A DNA stretch of 64,000 bases from Bryocella elongata (GTDB lineage Bacteria; Acidobacteriota; Terriglobia; Terriglobales; Acidobacteriaceae): contig NZ_FNVA01000004.1 of NCBI RefSeq assembly GCF_900108185.1, positions 372,001 through 436,000 of the forward strand, read 5' to 3'. Below, in pieces: positions 53,585 to 62,614 of the stretch. A program made the translations under genes and the position numbers. Under the pieces are notes generated by a model. The model was not told the DNA's origin. It did no database searches and was given only the letters and a program-made list of their open reading frames with translations. Every line of letters starts with the position of its first letter. The first letter of the stretch is position 1.

Positions 53585-55273
53585 TCACGTTGTACTGTTC
53601 GGGATCAACCTCGATACGGTCAGATCGCTGGCGATCTGGGTGAAGATGCCGGCCAGGCTGGCGACGGGCTGTGCGGACGAGTAGCAGGTGCTGTTCGATC
53701 CCGACTGGTTATAGTCGGAGAAGAAGTATTGAGCCGCCGAGGCCATGTCCTGCATGGCCTGGCAAGGCGTGATTCCGGCGTAAGTCCCCGAGGTATCGGT
53801 GGAGCAGCCTGAAGACTCCGACCCGTAAGCGACCGTATAGACTCGCGTCCCTGCCGTGGTTGCTGCCTTGGCTGCGACGATGGACTGTGTGCACTCATTG
53901 ACGTAGGAAGGATAGCTGCCGTTGCTGCCAGCGCTCCCCATCGTAGGGTAGCCATTCCACGATTGCGGTGCCGTGGCATCGCCGTCCGAGAGCAGGATGA
54001 GGACGTTTTGCGAACCGCTATTGGCGGCTTTCGCGGCAGTGAGGGCCGACTGTGCGGCATAGATGACGCCTGCGTAATAGGTCCCTAGCGCGCCATCGAA
54101 GTTCGGGGGCGCCATGCCGGCGCAGTTGGAGACAGCACCGGCAGCCTTTACCAGAGTGGAACTGGAGTTCAGGGTACTGGAGAGCGGAGCGGTCTTGTAG
54201 TCGCTGAGGAACGAAGTGACCTGATAGGTGCCGCTGGTGCTTCCGCTGGGGCTATAGCTGCTGGCTCCGGCAGTGGGGAAGGTGTATGAAGTGCCGTCAG
54301 GAACGCCGGTCCAGCCCATCTGATAGGGGATGGTGAAGTAGCCGAAGGACGAGTCATAGAAGGCGGTTACGGTGGATCCGGTGACGGTGCCGGACCGGTT
54401 GGTCGTGTTCTGCCATCCTCCCCAGGTGCCGTCGACCTGGAACCAGTTATTACTTCCGGTACCTCCGGCGGTGGAGAGCGTCCAGGAGCTGGGGATGGAG
54501 GTGGTGCAGCTTGTGTCTCTGGAGACGGTTCCGATGGTGACGGCGGGGAAGGTAAAGAGGGCGACGCTGTCGACGGCGTTGGTGCTGACACCGTTGGTGA
54601 TGGTGCAGGTTCCGGAGTTGGCCGCGCAGGGCGTGAGGGACTTGAGGAGGACCTGGATACCGTTAAGCGCACAGGCGAGCTGTGTGGCTCCGCAGTCGGA
54701 GTCGTACGAAGCCATCGACAGCGTCTCATCGAGGATGATGGCTACGTTGTAAGGGCTGGCGGAGGCGCCGCGCATCGCGGCCGTCGAGGTCGCTGCAATG
54801 GTCATGCTGGGATAACCGAACTTCGACATGCCGGCGAAGGCCATCTGGCTGCTCATCTGCAGGCGCACCTGCACGGCGTTGGCGTTCGCGGGCGAGCTGC
54901 AGGCCATCCCCTGGGACTTCAAGGTCGTGAGGCAGAGCAGCTTGGGGTAGCCGGAGGACATGGTCGTTCCAGAGGTCATGGTCTGCGCGTTGTACTGATT
55001 GGCGACTGCGCTGTATTGGGTCGCGACGGTGCTGGCCGTCGTGTTGGGCAGCGACTGCGCTCCGGCCATGGCGGCAGCGTCGGCGGCGTTCTGGAGCTGC
55101 TCGTAGTTCAGCACCGCGTGACCCATGTCCACGGACACGGCGGCCATGCCGAGGAAGCCGACCAGCATGATTGCGGATATAGGGAGAACCTGTCCGCGGT
55201 CCTCGCGGAAGAAGGCACGAAGGCGGCGGCCGATGAGGGCTCGCAGGCCCCCGCTGCGCTGGATCGACTTCAT
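53585..55273 (-). CDS. TadG-like secreted protein with von Willebrand factor A domain
   Basis: This 562-residue protein starts with a basic region and a TadE/TadG-type N-terminal helix (GQVLPISAIMLVGFLGMAAVSVDMGHAVLNYEQLQNAADAAAMAGA). A vWA domain begins with NVAIILDETLSMAS, a DxTxS variant of the metal-binding MIDAS, and contains VLILLSDGDATAP. An insert of ~200 residues is rich in Ser, Thr and Gly with several Cys. Proteins of this type belong to Flp/Tad pilus loci or act as surface adhesins. The ATG overlaps the stop of the TadE-like gene (ATGA). No pilus assembly ATPase or secretin is in the window. Confidence 0.85.
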   Translation of the reverse strand: MKSIQRSGGLRALIGRRLRAFFREDRGQVLPISAIMLVGFLGMAAVSVDMGHAVLNYEQLQNAADAAAMAGAQSLPNTTASTVATQYSAVANQYNAQTMTSGTTMSSGYPKLLCLTTLKSQGMACSSPANANAVQVRLQMSSQMAFAGMSKFGYPSMTIAATSTAAMRGASASPYNVAIILDETLSMASYDSDCGATQLACALNGIQVLLKSLTPCAANSGTCTITNGVSTNAVDSVALFTFPAVTIGTVSRDTSCTTSIPSSWTLSTAGGTGSNNWFQVDGTWGGWQNTTNRSGTVTGSTVTAFYDSSFGYFTIPYQMGWTGVPDGTSYTFPTAGASSYSPSGSTSGTYQVTSFLSDYKTAPLSSTLNSSSTLVKAAGAVSNCAGMAPPNFDGALGTYYAGVIYAAQSALTAAKAANSGSQNVLILLSDGDATAPQSWNGYPTMGSAGSNGSYPSYVNECTQSIVAAKAATTAGTRVYTVAYGSESSGCSTDTSGTYAGITPCQAMQDMASAAQYFFSDYNQSGSNSTCYSSAQPVASLAGIFTQIASDLTVSRLIPNSTT

Positions 55274-55788
55274 TGCACGAGCTCCGTAGTGCTGGCAGTC
55301 AGCTGGCAGCTGGGCGCCAGATTGATTCGGAAGATAGCCAGGCTGCAAGGGTAGGTGATCGTGATCTGGGCGTTCTGGCCCTGTACGAGGTTGCCAGCCG
55401 CGCCAGTCGAGGTGCTGGAGCTGGAGCAACTCGTGCCCGAGTAAGGATTCCCGTTGAACGACCACGTGTAGCTGATGTTGCTCGATTTCAGCAGGACTGC
55501 CGATGCGGCGACGGCGGTGGACGCTGTCGAGCAGGGATCAGTGGTATTACCCCGGGCGATCGCCAGGGCGCGTCCGCCTGCGCCGACGGCGTTCGTGAGG
55601 ATGAGGTAGTTATTGAACGCCAGACCGAAGCTGAGGATGCCGGTCATAATCACGAGCAGCACAGGAAATACGAGCGCGGCTTCGACCAGCGACTGGCCCT
55701 GCTCGCTCGCGCGCAGCCGGTTCAGAACTTCATTTCCACGTCGAAACCGAGGCAACTGCCCCGGACTGAGAGTTCCCGAATCCCTCAT
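55270..55788 (-). CDS. TadE-like pseudopilin
   Basis: This 172-residue protein has the TadE motif EQGQSLVEAALVFPVLLVIMTGILSFGLAFNNYLIL, with the Glu that precedes the hydrophobic helix. A Ser-rich, Cys-containing periplasmic part follows (~70-172). The ATG at 55788 has GAGGAG five bases upstream; a GTG two codons earlier is less well placed. The stop overlaps the TadG-like start as ATGA. The pair probably makes minor pilins or membrane-anchored secretory components of a Tad-type apparatus encoded elsewhere. Confidence 0.87.
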   Translation of the reverse strand: MRDSGTLSPGQLPRFRRGNEVLNRLRASEQGQSLVEAALVFPVLLVIMTGILSFGLAFNNYLILTNAVGAGGRALAIARGNTTDPCSTASTAVAASAVLLKSSNISYTWSFNGNPYSGTSCSSSSTSTGAAGNLVQGQNAQITITYPCSLAIFRINLAPSCQLTASTTELVQ

Positions 55789-56004
55789 ACGCACTCCTCA
55801 ATGAAGCGATGGTAGGTCGCCGATCGAGGGCTCGGAATCCCACGGGTGGGTTACAGGGGTCACAGGGAATGTTGGTTACTGCTGGTTACGGACGGGTGAT
55901 CCCGTGCTATTGTGCTTCGCGGCGTCTCGGCGCGGAGTCAACTGGAGCGCCCAGACACAGCATTGAAGTCAGAGGTTGCGCAGGATCCAGTCTGAGCGAG
56001 TGAT

Positions 56005-56235
56005 TCAGGGCTCTCGGCGCAGCATCCAGGCCGCCGCGAGAAACAAACCTGCGGCAACGCCGGCCATGAGCTCAATCGCGTGACGGTAGCTAGCCTGCAC
56101 CGAGGCCGGAGTGGCCCGGGTCTGATCCAGGCATTGCGAGCACCCTTGTCCGTTGGCAGCGCGCGCAGCCGATAGCAACATCAGCAACAGGACGATCCCT
56201 TCGAATGCTTTCCGGGTGGATTTGCTTCGGGTCAC
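56005..56235 (-). CDS. small CxxC membrane protein coupled to coxC, unknown function
   Basis: This 76-residue protein has an N-terminal hydrophobic helix (GIVLLLMLLSAARAANG, signal-like), a CSQC motif at ~32-35, and a second helix (ELMAGVAAGLFLAAAWML). Its start overlaps the coxC stop (ATGA), so it is translated as part of the oxidase operon. It could be an accessory subunit or a metal/thiol assembly factor. I do not recognise the family. Confidence 0.72.
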   Translation of the reverse strand: MTRSKSTRKAFEGIVLLLMLLSAARAANGQGCSQCLDQTRATPASVQASYRHAIELMAGVAAGLFLAAAWMLRREP

Positions 56236-57005
56236 TGGCCAAACTCAAGCAGGAGGTAGAGGAAGATCCACAGCAGGCCCATCGAGTGCCAGTACCACAC
56301 AGTGCAGTCGACGAAGACCTGGCGGGTGGCAAGCGCCCGCGACCAACGCAGTACGGCGAGCGCGGTGATCAGGGCCAGGATCCCCAGAGCCAGGTGGATC
56401 GCGTGCGTCACGGTGATCAGGTAAAAGAAGTGGCTGCTCTGCGACATCCGGTAGACGCGGGCGGTGGCCAGCTGCTTCCAGGCCATCCACTGTCCCGCGA
56501 GGAACGCAGCGCCGAGCGCCAGGGTCACGGAGAGCCAGAGGGTGGCGCGCCGCGTGGTGGGCTTGCCCAGGCCGATCCACTCTTCCATCACGTCCTGCTC
56601 ACGGAACATGCCGCGCCGGGCGAGCTCTGCGGTGATCGAGCTGATGAGCAGGACCACGGTGTTGAAGGCGAGAATGCGCGGAATCGCAACGGGGATCCAC
56701 TCATGGACCCATTGTCCGGTCTCGTTGAATCGTCCGCTGGCCTTGGTGACAAAGAAGACGCTGACCAGCGCAACGAAGAACATCAGGTCGCCGGCGAGGG
56801 CAAAGAACAGGCCGATCCGGGCGCGCGAAAGTCGCTCGCGAGGCCCGCGTCTGCCTTGGGGACGACGTTCCCAGTTGTCGCCGTCTCCATCTCCGTTGCC
56901 CCCGGTGCGCTTGTCCGTCGGAGGCCGACGCCCAGAGCCATTGTCGCCCTCGAAAGGAGGGCGGCTGCGGCGATCGATCTCCGGCGGTGTCAGGATCGTG
57001 GGCAT
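56232..57005 (-). CDS. coxC: cytochrome c oxidase subunit III
   Basis: This 257-residue inner-membrane protein has five to six membrane helices beginning at ~63 (RIGLFFALAGDLMFFVALVSVFF). Typical segments are NTVVLLISSITAELARRG, FLAGQWMAWKQL, THAIHLALGILALI and the C-terminal CTVWYWHSMGLLWIFLYLLL. The first ~60 residues are hydrophilic and Arg/Gly/Asp-rich, an extension not needed for the fold. Subunit III stabilises the catalytic core and proton uptake. It follows coxA by 148 bp and overlaps the next small gene. Confidence 0.92.
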   Translation of the reverse strand: MPTILTPPEIDRRSRPPFEGDNGSGRRPPTDKRTGGNGDGDGDNWERRPQGRRGPRERLSRARIGLFFALAGDLMFFVALVSVFFVTKASGRFNETGQWVHEWIPVAIPRILAFNTVVLLISSITAELARRGMFREQDVMEEWIGLGKPTTRRATLWLSVTLALGAAFLAGQWMAWKQLATARVYRMSQSSHFFYLITVTHAIHLALGILALITALAVLRWSRALATRQVFVDCTVWYWHSMGLLWIFLYLLLEFGQ

Positions 57006-57153
57006 TTTGTGCAGAGGCAGGGTGCCAGCGTGCCGGTGCGAGCCGGTCGGCGGCGGAATTGTCTACAGCTTACTCCGCGATATGCGGACTGTGCACCGTT
57101 GGATGCCAATCTTGTCCCGTGGTTTCGATCTCAATGGGAAATCGCAGGATCGG

Positions 57154-59457
57154 TTACTTGATCTCGGCATCCTCGTCCCACTGGGGATCGAAGATATCGC
57201 CGTCCGGCGAATAGACACAAGGCTCACGATAGACCTTTCGCTGGGCGTCGGGCGCCAGCGCGGGGGCCCACTCGAGCGTCGTCGCAAACCAAGGGTTCTG
57301 CTGCGCCAGCAGGGCAGGATCCCGCCGGGATCGCCATGCGCGGTAGACGCTCCAGAGAAAAGGAAGCTGTGCGAGGGCCAGCAGCAACGCCGAGGCCGTG
57401 ATGTGCTGTTGTACGGCGATTGCACCCTGCAGCAGGTGTCCTGCGGAGCCGGTGGTTGGCAGCTCGGCATAATGCCGCGGCTCGCCGCGAAGGCCGAGCG
57501 TGTACATGGGCAGGAAGGTGCTGTAGGCGAAGACCAGCGTGGTCCAGAAGTGGATGCGGCCGAGGCGCTCGTCGAGCTGCTGACCGAAGAGGATCGGGGC
57601 CCAGTAATATGTCGCGCAGAACAGCCCAAAGACCCCTGACATCGCCATGATCAGGTGGAAGTGGCCGACGACAAAGAAGGTGTTGTGCAGGTACTCGTCG
57701 AGGATCGGCTGCGCGAGGATGGGCCCAGTCAGGCCTCCGGCGATAAAAAACGAGACGAATCCCAGCGCGAAGAGGAAGGCGGTGGTGCGGCGCGGACGTC
57801 CGCGCCAGACCGTGGTGATCCAGCTGAGCACCTTGGCGGAGGAGGGAATGGCGATCGCCAGCGAGGACGCACCGAAGACCGTGCCCGCGAACGGGTTGAG
57901 TCCAGCGACGAACATGTGGTGGCCCCAGACGAGGATTCCCAGAAGGCCGATGAGCAGCGTCGTCGCGATCATGATCTTCCACGCGAAGACGCGGCGGCGG
58001 GAGAAGTTGGCCAGCACCATCGAGGTAAGACCCATGCCGGGGAGAATGGCGATGTAGACCTCAGGATGGCCGAAGAACCAGAAGAGATGCAGCCAGAGGA
58101 GCGGAGAGCCCTCGGCGCGAGACAGAATGCCTCCGCCGGAAGCGACGTCAGAGACCGCGCGGACCAGCGTGCCGTTGATCAGGTCGCCTGCGGGAAGGAA
58201 GAAGCTCGTGCCCAGATGGCGGTCGCAGTTGAGCAGCAGCAGGGCAGCCAGCAGGACGCTGAACGCGAGAACCGAGAGCATCGCTGCCGTAAACCAGCTC
58301 CAGACGGTCAACGGTAGCCGGTCCCAGGTCATGCCTTCGCAGCGCAGCTTGACGATGGTGGTGAGGGTGTTGATGGCCCCCAGCGTGGAGGCCAGCGAGA
58401 ACAGTACGAGGCTCCCGAGCCAGATGTCGAGACCGAGCCCTTGACCGGGGCCCGCGAGAGCAGAGGCGGAGAGTGGTGGATAGGCTGTCCAACCTGAGAT
58501 TGGAGCTCCCCCCGGAACGAAGAACGCGGCCAGCAGCACCACGAGAGCTGCAGCCGTCAGGACGAGTCCCAGAAGATTGAGGCGGGGAAACGCCATGCGA
58601 TCCGCGCCGATCTGCGAGGGCAGGATGATGTTGCTAAAGCCTGATTGCGGCGCGACGGTCAGCACGAAGAACAGCATCAGGGTGCCGTGCATCGTGACCA
58701 GCGCAAGGTACTCTTCCGGAAGAATCAGCCCGTGCAGCGGCAGCTTCCAGGCCGGCCAGCTCAGATGAGCGCGCATGAGCAGCGAGAGGACGGTGCCGAC
58801 CAGAATGGCGGCGATGGACACGGCAAGATAGCCGAAGCCTACGGTGCGGTGCTCCGTCCAGGGGGAGAGATCGGGCAGGATGGGCCTGCGACGGTGCTTC
58901 GGTTTCGGAGGTGGGGTCGCGGGCGCGGCTGGCTTCTGAGGAGATGGTGGCTTCGACAGCGGAAGGATGGGCTGCTTCGCGACTGGGACCGATGGCTGCG
59001 AGGGGCCGGGAGGTACTGGAACCCGTGACGGGGTCAGGGCAACGGGCTCGATGGGCTTCCCGGGCTTGACGGAGGGTGATGCTGCCAATAGCCCTGGAGC
59101 TGGAGGTGTGGGAGGTTTAGGTGGCGTGGGTCTCGACGAGGCCAGCTTCGATGTGACCAGGTTCGGGGCGACAGGCCTTAGCCGCTGGGGCGTGGCCGGG
59201 GGAGCCGGCTCAGGAGCTTTGGCCACGGAACCGTTTTGCTGGGACGACGGTTTCGGGCCGGACGGAGGTACTGAAGGCGGAGAGTTTGGCTGCGGAGCCC
59301 CAGGCCTGGGGATCGCCCTCGCATCCTGCGGACGGAGCGGGCGGAGCTTCGACACGCGAGGCGGCGGAGGATCTGTCGCAGGCGTTGGCGACTCTGGGTT
59401 CGTCGGCTCGAGCTTCGGATCGTCCGCGCCGCCGTTCTTGTTGTTCGGGGGGCTCAT
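57154..59457 (-). CDS. coxA: cytochrome c oxidase subunit I with long proline-rich N-terminal extension
   Basis: This 767-residue catalytic subunit of a heme-copper terminal oxidase has its ligands in place. Heme a uses His257 (TMHGTLMLFF) and His601. CuB uses His464 (HPEVYIAILP, with the cross-linked Tyr468) and His513/His514 (GHHMF). Heme a3 uses His599 (VGHFHLIM). The Glu of HPEVY marks the D-channel type. It reduces O2 to water and pumps protons. Residues ~1-205 before the first helix are unusual, being dominated by Pro, Ser, Lys and Ala with no clear domain; most subunits I have under 40 residues there. The ATG overlaps the coxB stop (ATGA). Confidence 0.94.
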   Translation of the reverse strand: MSPPNNKNGGADDPKLEPTNPESPTPATDPPPPRVSKLRPLRPQDARAIPRPGAPQPNSPPSVPPSGPKPSSQQNGSVAKAPEPAPPATPQRLRPVAPNLVTSKLASSRPTPPKPPTPPAPGLLAASPSVKPGKPIEPVALTPSRVPVPPGPSQPSVPVAKQPILPLSKPPSPQKPAAPATPPPKPKHRRRPILPDLSPWTEHRTVGFGYLAVSIAAILVGTVLSLLMRAHLSWPAWKLPLHGLILPEEYLALVTMHGTLMLFFVLTVAPQSGFSNIILPSQIGADRMAFPRLNLLGLVLTAAALVVLLAAFFVPGGAPISGWTAYPPLSASALAGPGQGLGLDIWLGSLVLFSLASTLGAINTLTTIVKLRCEGMTWDRLPLTVWSWFTAAMLSVLAFSVLLAALLLLNCDRHLGTSFFLPAGDLINGTLVRAVSDVASGGGILSRAEGSPLLWLHLFWFFGHPEVYIAILPGMGLTSMVLANFSRRRVFAWKIMIATTLLIGLLGILVWGHHMFVAGLNPFAGTVFGASSLAIAIPSSAKVLSWITTVWRGRPRRTTAFLFALGFVSFFIAGGLTGPILAQPILDEYLHNTFFVVGHFHLIMAMSGVFGLFCATYYWAPILFGQQLDERLGRIHFWTTLVFAYSTFLPMYTLGLRGEPRHYAELPTTGSAGHLLQGAIAVQQHITASALLLALAQLPFLWSVYRAWRSRRDPALLAQQNPWFATTLEWAPALAPDAQRKVYREPCVYSPDGDIFDPQWDEDAEIK

Positions 59458-60227
59458 CGCAGCCCCCCGAGGATCGCGTTTGCACGTGCGGCCTGCTCGC
59501 GCTTCACGAGCCACGTGTCGAACTGGTCTTCCGGCAGCACTCGAACCGTGGAGAGCATGCGGTAATGCCCCAGTCCGCAGACCTGTGTGCAGAGAATTGC
59601 GTAGTCACCGGGCTGGGTTGCGGTGAAGTGGATATGCGAGGTCATGCCGGGTGTCGCGTTTTGTTTCAGGCGCAGCTCCGGGATACTGAATCCGTGGATG
59701 ACGTCCTGCGCGTGCAGAGTGAGGTCTACCTCGCGGCCGGCGGGCAGCACGAGCTGGCTCGAGATGAAGTCGTCTACGCCGTGTGAGTCTTTAGGATCGA
59801 TCCCCAGGGGATTGCCTTCTCCGGGAGCGACGCGATCCGGGGATGTGGCGCCAAAGGTCTCGTCCTCGCCGGGATAGCGGAAGTACCAGGCGAACTGCAC
59901 GCCGGTGACCTCGACTTGCATGGCTTCGGGCGCAGCGCCGGTGTACCGCTGATCGGCCCATAGCATCTGTGCGCGAACTCCAAGGCCAAAGAACAGCAGA
60001 ACCAGCGCGGCCAGCGGGCCATATTCGAGCAGCAGGTTGTCGGAGTGGCGTATCTCGCGCTTCTTCCAGAGCACGCCGGCGATCAGCAGACCATGGGCGA
60101 GGAGCAGCAGGAGAAACGCGATCCAGAGATTCAGGCGCAGATGGGCATCGAGCGCGGGACCATGCTCGGCCGCGTCGGCCGGAAGAGGCCACACGCGCAA
60201 CAAGCCGAGCGTGAGTGCGGAGGGCAC
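59454..60227 (-). CDS. coxB: cytochrome c oxidase subunit II
   Basis: This 257-residue protein has two N-terminal membrane helices (~25-50 and ~65-90) and a periplasmic cupredoxin domain. The CuA site is near the C-terminus: Cys213, Cys217, His221 and Met224 in CTQVCGLGHYRM, with the first His in the DVIHGFSIPEL loop. The residue between the cysteines normally Glu (C-x-E-x-C) is Gln here, as in some other oxidases. Its job is to accept electrons from cytochrome c. The start is a GTG at 60227. There is no fused cytochrome c domain. It is the first gene of coxB-coxA-coxC. Confidence 0.93.
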   Translation of the reverse strand: MPSALTLGLLRVWPLPADAAEHGPALDAHLRLNLWIAFLLLLLAHGLLIAGVLWKKREIRHSDNLLLEYGPLAALVLLFFGLGVRAQMLWADQRYTGAAPEAMQVEVTGVQFAWYFRYPGEDETFGATSPDRVAPGEGNPLGIDPKDSHGVDDFISSQLVLPAGREVDLTLHAQDVIHGFSIPELRLKQNATPGMTSHIHFTATQPGDYAILCTQVCGLGHYRMLSTVRVLPEDQFDTWLVKREQAARANAILGGLR

Positions 60228-60255
60228 GCGTCCATTGTAGGGGGACGCGAGGTGG

Positions 60256-60852
60256 CTACGGTGCGGTCTTCGCCTTCTCCTCGATCACTATGTCGAGGAA
60301 GAGTTGATGCACCCTCAGGTCCTGCGTGAGCTCAGGATGAAACGTTGCTGCGAGGATGCGGCCCTGGCGGACGAGCACGGGGTCGCCGGCGCGGGAGGCG
60401 AGGGTCTCGACGTTGGGGCCGATCTCGGCGATGCGCGGGGCGCGAATGAAGACCATCTCCAGCGGCCCGCCGGGGAGGGTGGTGTCGCTGTTGAGGATCA
60501 TGGAGTCGTTCTGGCGGCCGTAGAAGTTGCGCTCGACGGTGGCGTCGAGCACGCCGAAGCTGGCCTGCGCGGGGTTGCGAACCTCTCTTGCGATGAGGAT
60601 GCAGCCGGCGCAGGTGCCGAAGACAGGCTTGTTTCGGACGAACGTGTCCAGTACGTCGTAGAAGCCGACGCGCTCCAGGTTCTTGAGAAAGGTCGAAGAT
60701 TCGCCGCCGGGAATGACGAGGCCGTCGAGGCCTTCGATGTCTTCAGGCTTGCGGACGAGGCGGGTGCGGGCTCCCAGCTCAGAGAGTCTTCTGGCGTGAA
60801 CCTCGAACGCGCCCTGCAGAGCGAGAACACCGATGTTTGGGGTGGTTTCCAT
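60256..60852 (-). CDS. pdxT: pyridoxal 5'-phosphate synthase glutaminase subunit PdxT
   Basis: This 198-residue class I glutamine amidotransferase supplies ammonia to PdxS for vitamin B6 synthesis. It has NIGVLALQGAFEVHARRL at the start, GLVIPGGESSTF (oxyanion and Gln site), catalytic Cys81 in FGTCAGCILIAR, and the His172/Glu174 pair in TFHPELTQD. PdxS is not adjacent, though the two are often paired. The gene lies 28 bp upstream of the coxB start and 29 bp after a PPOx-family gene, all on the same strand. Confidence 0.96.
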   Translation of the reverse strand: METTPNIGVLALQGAFEVHARRLSELGARTRLVRKPEDIEGLDGLVIPGGESSTFLKNLERVGFYDVLDTFVRNKPVFGTCAGCILIAREVRNPAQASFGVLDATVERNFYGRQNDSMILNSDTTLPGGPLEMVFIRAPRIAEIGPNVETLASRAGDPVLVRQGRILAATFHPELTQDLRVHQLFLDIVIEEKAKTAP

Positions 60853-60881
60853 CAGACTCAGTGTATCCGGTGAAGGATCGT

Positions 60882-61517
60882 CTAGCTTTGCGTTTGGCCG
60901 AGTGTCGCCGCAGACAGCTGCGCCCGTAGGCGTGCGTTCTGCTGCTCGAGCTCGCGGAGCCGGTCGCCCACGCTGCTCTCAAGAATTTCGTCGGAGGTCC
61001 AGCGAGGGGTAATGCCCTGGGGACAGTTCCAGTCGAAGGCTTCGACGTGCAGTGTGATGACGCGCTCGGGGCGACCGCTGGCGCCGAGAGGCAGAGCCTG
61101 CCGCAGGTCTTCGGAGGCCTCACTCCAGGGCGTTACCTCTGCATGGGCGAGGAGCTTGAGCCTGGTGCGATGCGGATAATCCATCAGGAAGAGCGCGACG
61201 CGATCGTCGCTGGCGAGGTTGCCGGTGGAGATGTACTGGCGATTGCCGGAGACATCGGCGAAGGCCAGGGTGTGCTCGTCGACGACATGGAGGAAGCCTG
61301 CCGGGCCGCCGCGATGCTGGATGTAGGGCCAGCCATCTTCGTTCACGGTGGCCATGTAGAAGCTGTCGCGCTGGGCGATGAAGGCGGCTTCGTCCTCGGT
61401 GAGGGCCTCGACTTCGTCGGGCGAGAAGCGCAGGCGGTTCGCGGCATTGCTGCCCATCTTCTGCTGAATCTCCAGAACCGAAGGTGTGTATGTGAGCTTG
61501 GCAAAGCGGCCTGTCAT
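60882..61517 (-). CDS. pyridoxamine 5'-phosphate oxidase-family flavoprotein
   Basis: This 211-residue split-barrel protein contains the flavin-binding segments SFYMATVNEDGWPYIQHRGGPAGFLHVVD, LAFADVSGNRQYISTGNL and VALFLMDYPHRTRLKLLAHAEV. The ATG at 61517 has GGAGGG six bases upstream. The C-terminal ~45 residues form a helical tail (VGDRLRELEQQNARLRAQLSA). It is a general PPOx-like protein rather than a true PdxH, so it may bind FMN or F420 and act on other substrates. It sits directly upstream of pdxT and is divergent from the SMP-30-like gene. Confidence 0.9.
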   Translation of the reverse strand: MTGRFAKLTYTPSVLEIQQKMGSNAANRLRFSPDEVEALTEDEAAFIAQRDSFYMATVNEDGWPYIQHRGGPAGFLHVVDEHTLAFADVSGNRQYISTGNLASDDRVALFLMDYPHRTRLKLLAHAEVTPWSEASEDLRQALPLGASGRPERVITLHVEAFDWNCPQGITPRWTSDEILESSVGDRLRELEQQNARLRAQLSAATLGQTQS

Positions 61518-61717
61518 CGGGAACCCTCCATGGGCCACCGTTATGGACGCCGACCGGACGAGGTTTGATGCAGATCTTCCTACGGACCTGGCAACGAAGC
61601 AGTGGTTGAAATCCCAACGGATCTCATACACTGGGTCGCACGCGAGACATATGAACGAAGTGGCCGCCTCCCTGGAGCCGGCAGACTCCTTCGGTAAAGC
61701 TGAGGTTCGACTGACCT

Positions 61718-62614
61718 ATGAGCGTGAAGATTGTCGTTGGTACGGTACTGGTGCTGTGTGACCTCAGCACGAGCACATCCTCGGCGCAGACAGCTGCCTC
61801 CGGGATGCTGATCGGTGACGCGCAATCTCAGCCGGAGAGCATGACGGTCGCGCCGGATGGAACTCTGATCGTCGGCAGCGCCAGCTCGCCGTTCGTCTAT
61901 CGCTTGAGGCCCGGAGCCACCGTGGCTGAGAAGTTTATCGACGTGAGCTCTGAGCCTGCGGGGACGTTCTTCTTCGGGATGCTGGCGGACGCGAAGTCCT
62001 CCACGTTGTGGGCGTGCCAGCTGACGCCCGTTGCCGGCTCGACTCCGGCGAAACGGCACACGGCGCTGCGGAGCTTCGATCTCGCCACCGGAGTACCGAA
62101 GTGGCGCTGGGATCTTCCAGGCGATACCACCACCTGCAACGACTTCTCGATCGGTCCGGACAAGGCGCTGTATGTGACGGATACAGCCAACTCGAAGATC
62201 TATCGCCTCGCTAGCGGAGCGCCGACTCCGGAGCTGTATCTCGAGAACCGCGTGCTAATGGGTGTGGATGGAATCACGTTTCTCGACGGTGTGATGTATG
62301 TGAACAACGTCTTCTTCAACAAGCTGTACCGGATTCCTGTCGATGCTGCGGGAAAGCCCGGCGTTCCGGTCGACATCTGGATGGACGCGCCTGTGCGTGG
62401 GCCGGACGGCATGCGAGCAGCAAATGGGAAGCTCTACGTCGCGGAGAATGCAGGCGGTAAGATCTCTGCGTTGACGATCGATGGCGACCGGGCGCATGTG
62501 ACGGTGATCCGCGAAGGACTCAAGACTCCCACGGGCGTTGAGCCATTCGGTGGGACGCTGTGGTTCACCGAGCGAGGCATGGGCAAGGTGTACGCCGTGC
62601 CCATGCCGAAGTGA
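61718..62614 (+). CDS. secreted SMP-30/gluconolactonase-like beta-propeller protein
   Basis: This 298-residue exported protein has a signal peptide (VKIVVGTVLVLCDLSTSTSSAQ) and a six-bladed propeller of the SMP-30/lactonase type. Repeats include PESMTVAPDGTLIVGSASS, NDFSIGPDKALYVTDTANSKIYRL, GVDGITFLDGVMYVNN, and DGMRAANGKLYVAENAGGKI, which carry the Asp/Asn metal-site positions of the fold. It may hydrolyse sugar lactones or only bind ligands. It is a single gene ahead of the second TonB-dependent receptor. Confidence 0.8.
   Translation: MSVKIVVGTVLVLCDLSTSTSSAQTAASGMLIGDAQSQPESMTVAPDGTLIVGSASSPFVYRLRPGATVAEKFIDVSSEPAGTFFFGMLADAKSSTLWACQLTPVAGSTPAKRHTALRSFDLATGVPKWRWDLPGDTTTCNDFSIGPDKALYVTDTANSKIYRLASGAPTPELYLENRVLMGVDGITFLDGVMYVNNVFFNKLYRIPVDAAGKPGVPVDIWMDAPVRGPDGMRAANGKLYVAENAGGKISALTIDGDRAHVTVIREGLKTPTGVEPFGGTLWFTERGMGKVYAVPMPK

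Noticed and set aside
60882..61517. Annotation as PdxH (pyridoxamine-phosphate oxidase) because it is next to pdxT
   Set aside because: The segments fit the broad PPOx-like superfamily. The characteristic PdxH C-terminal motif is absent and a helical tail is present instead.
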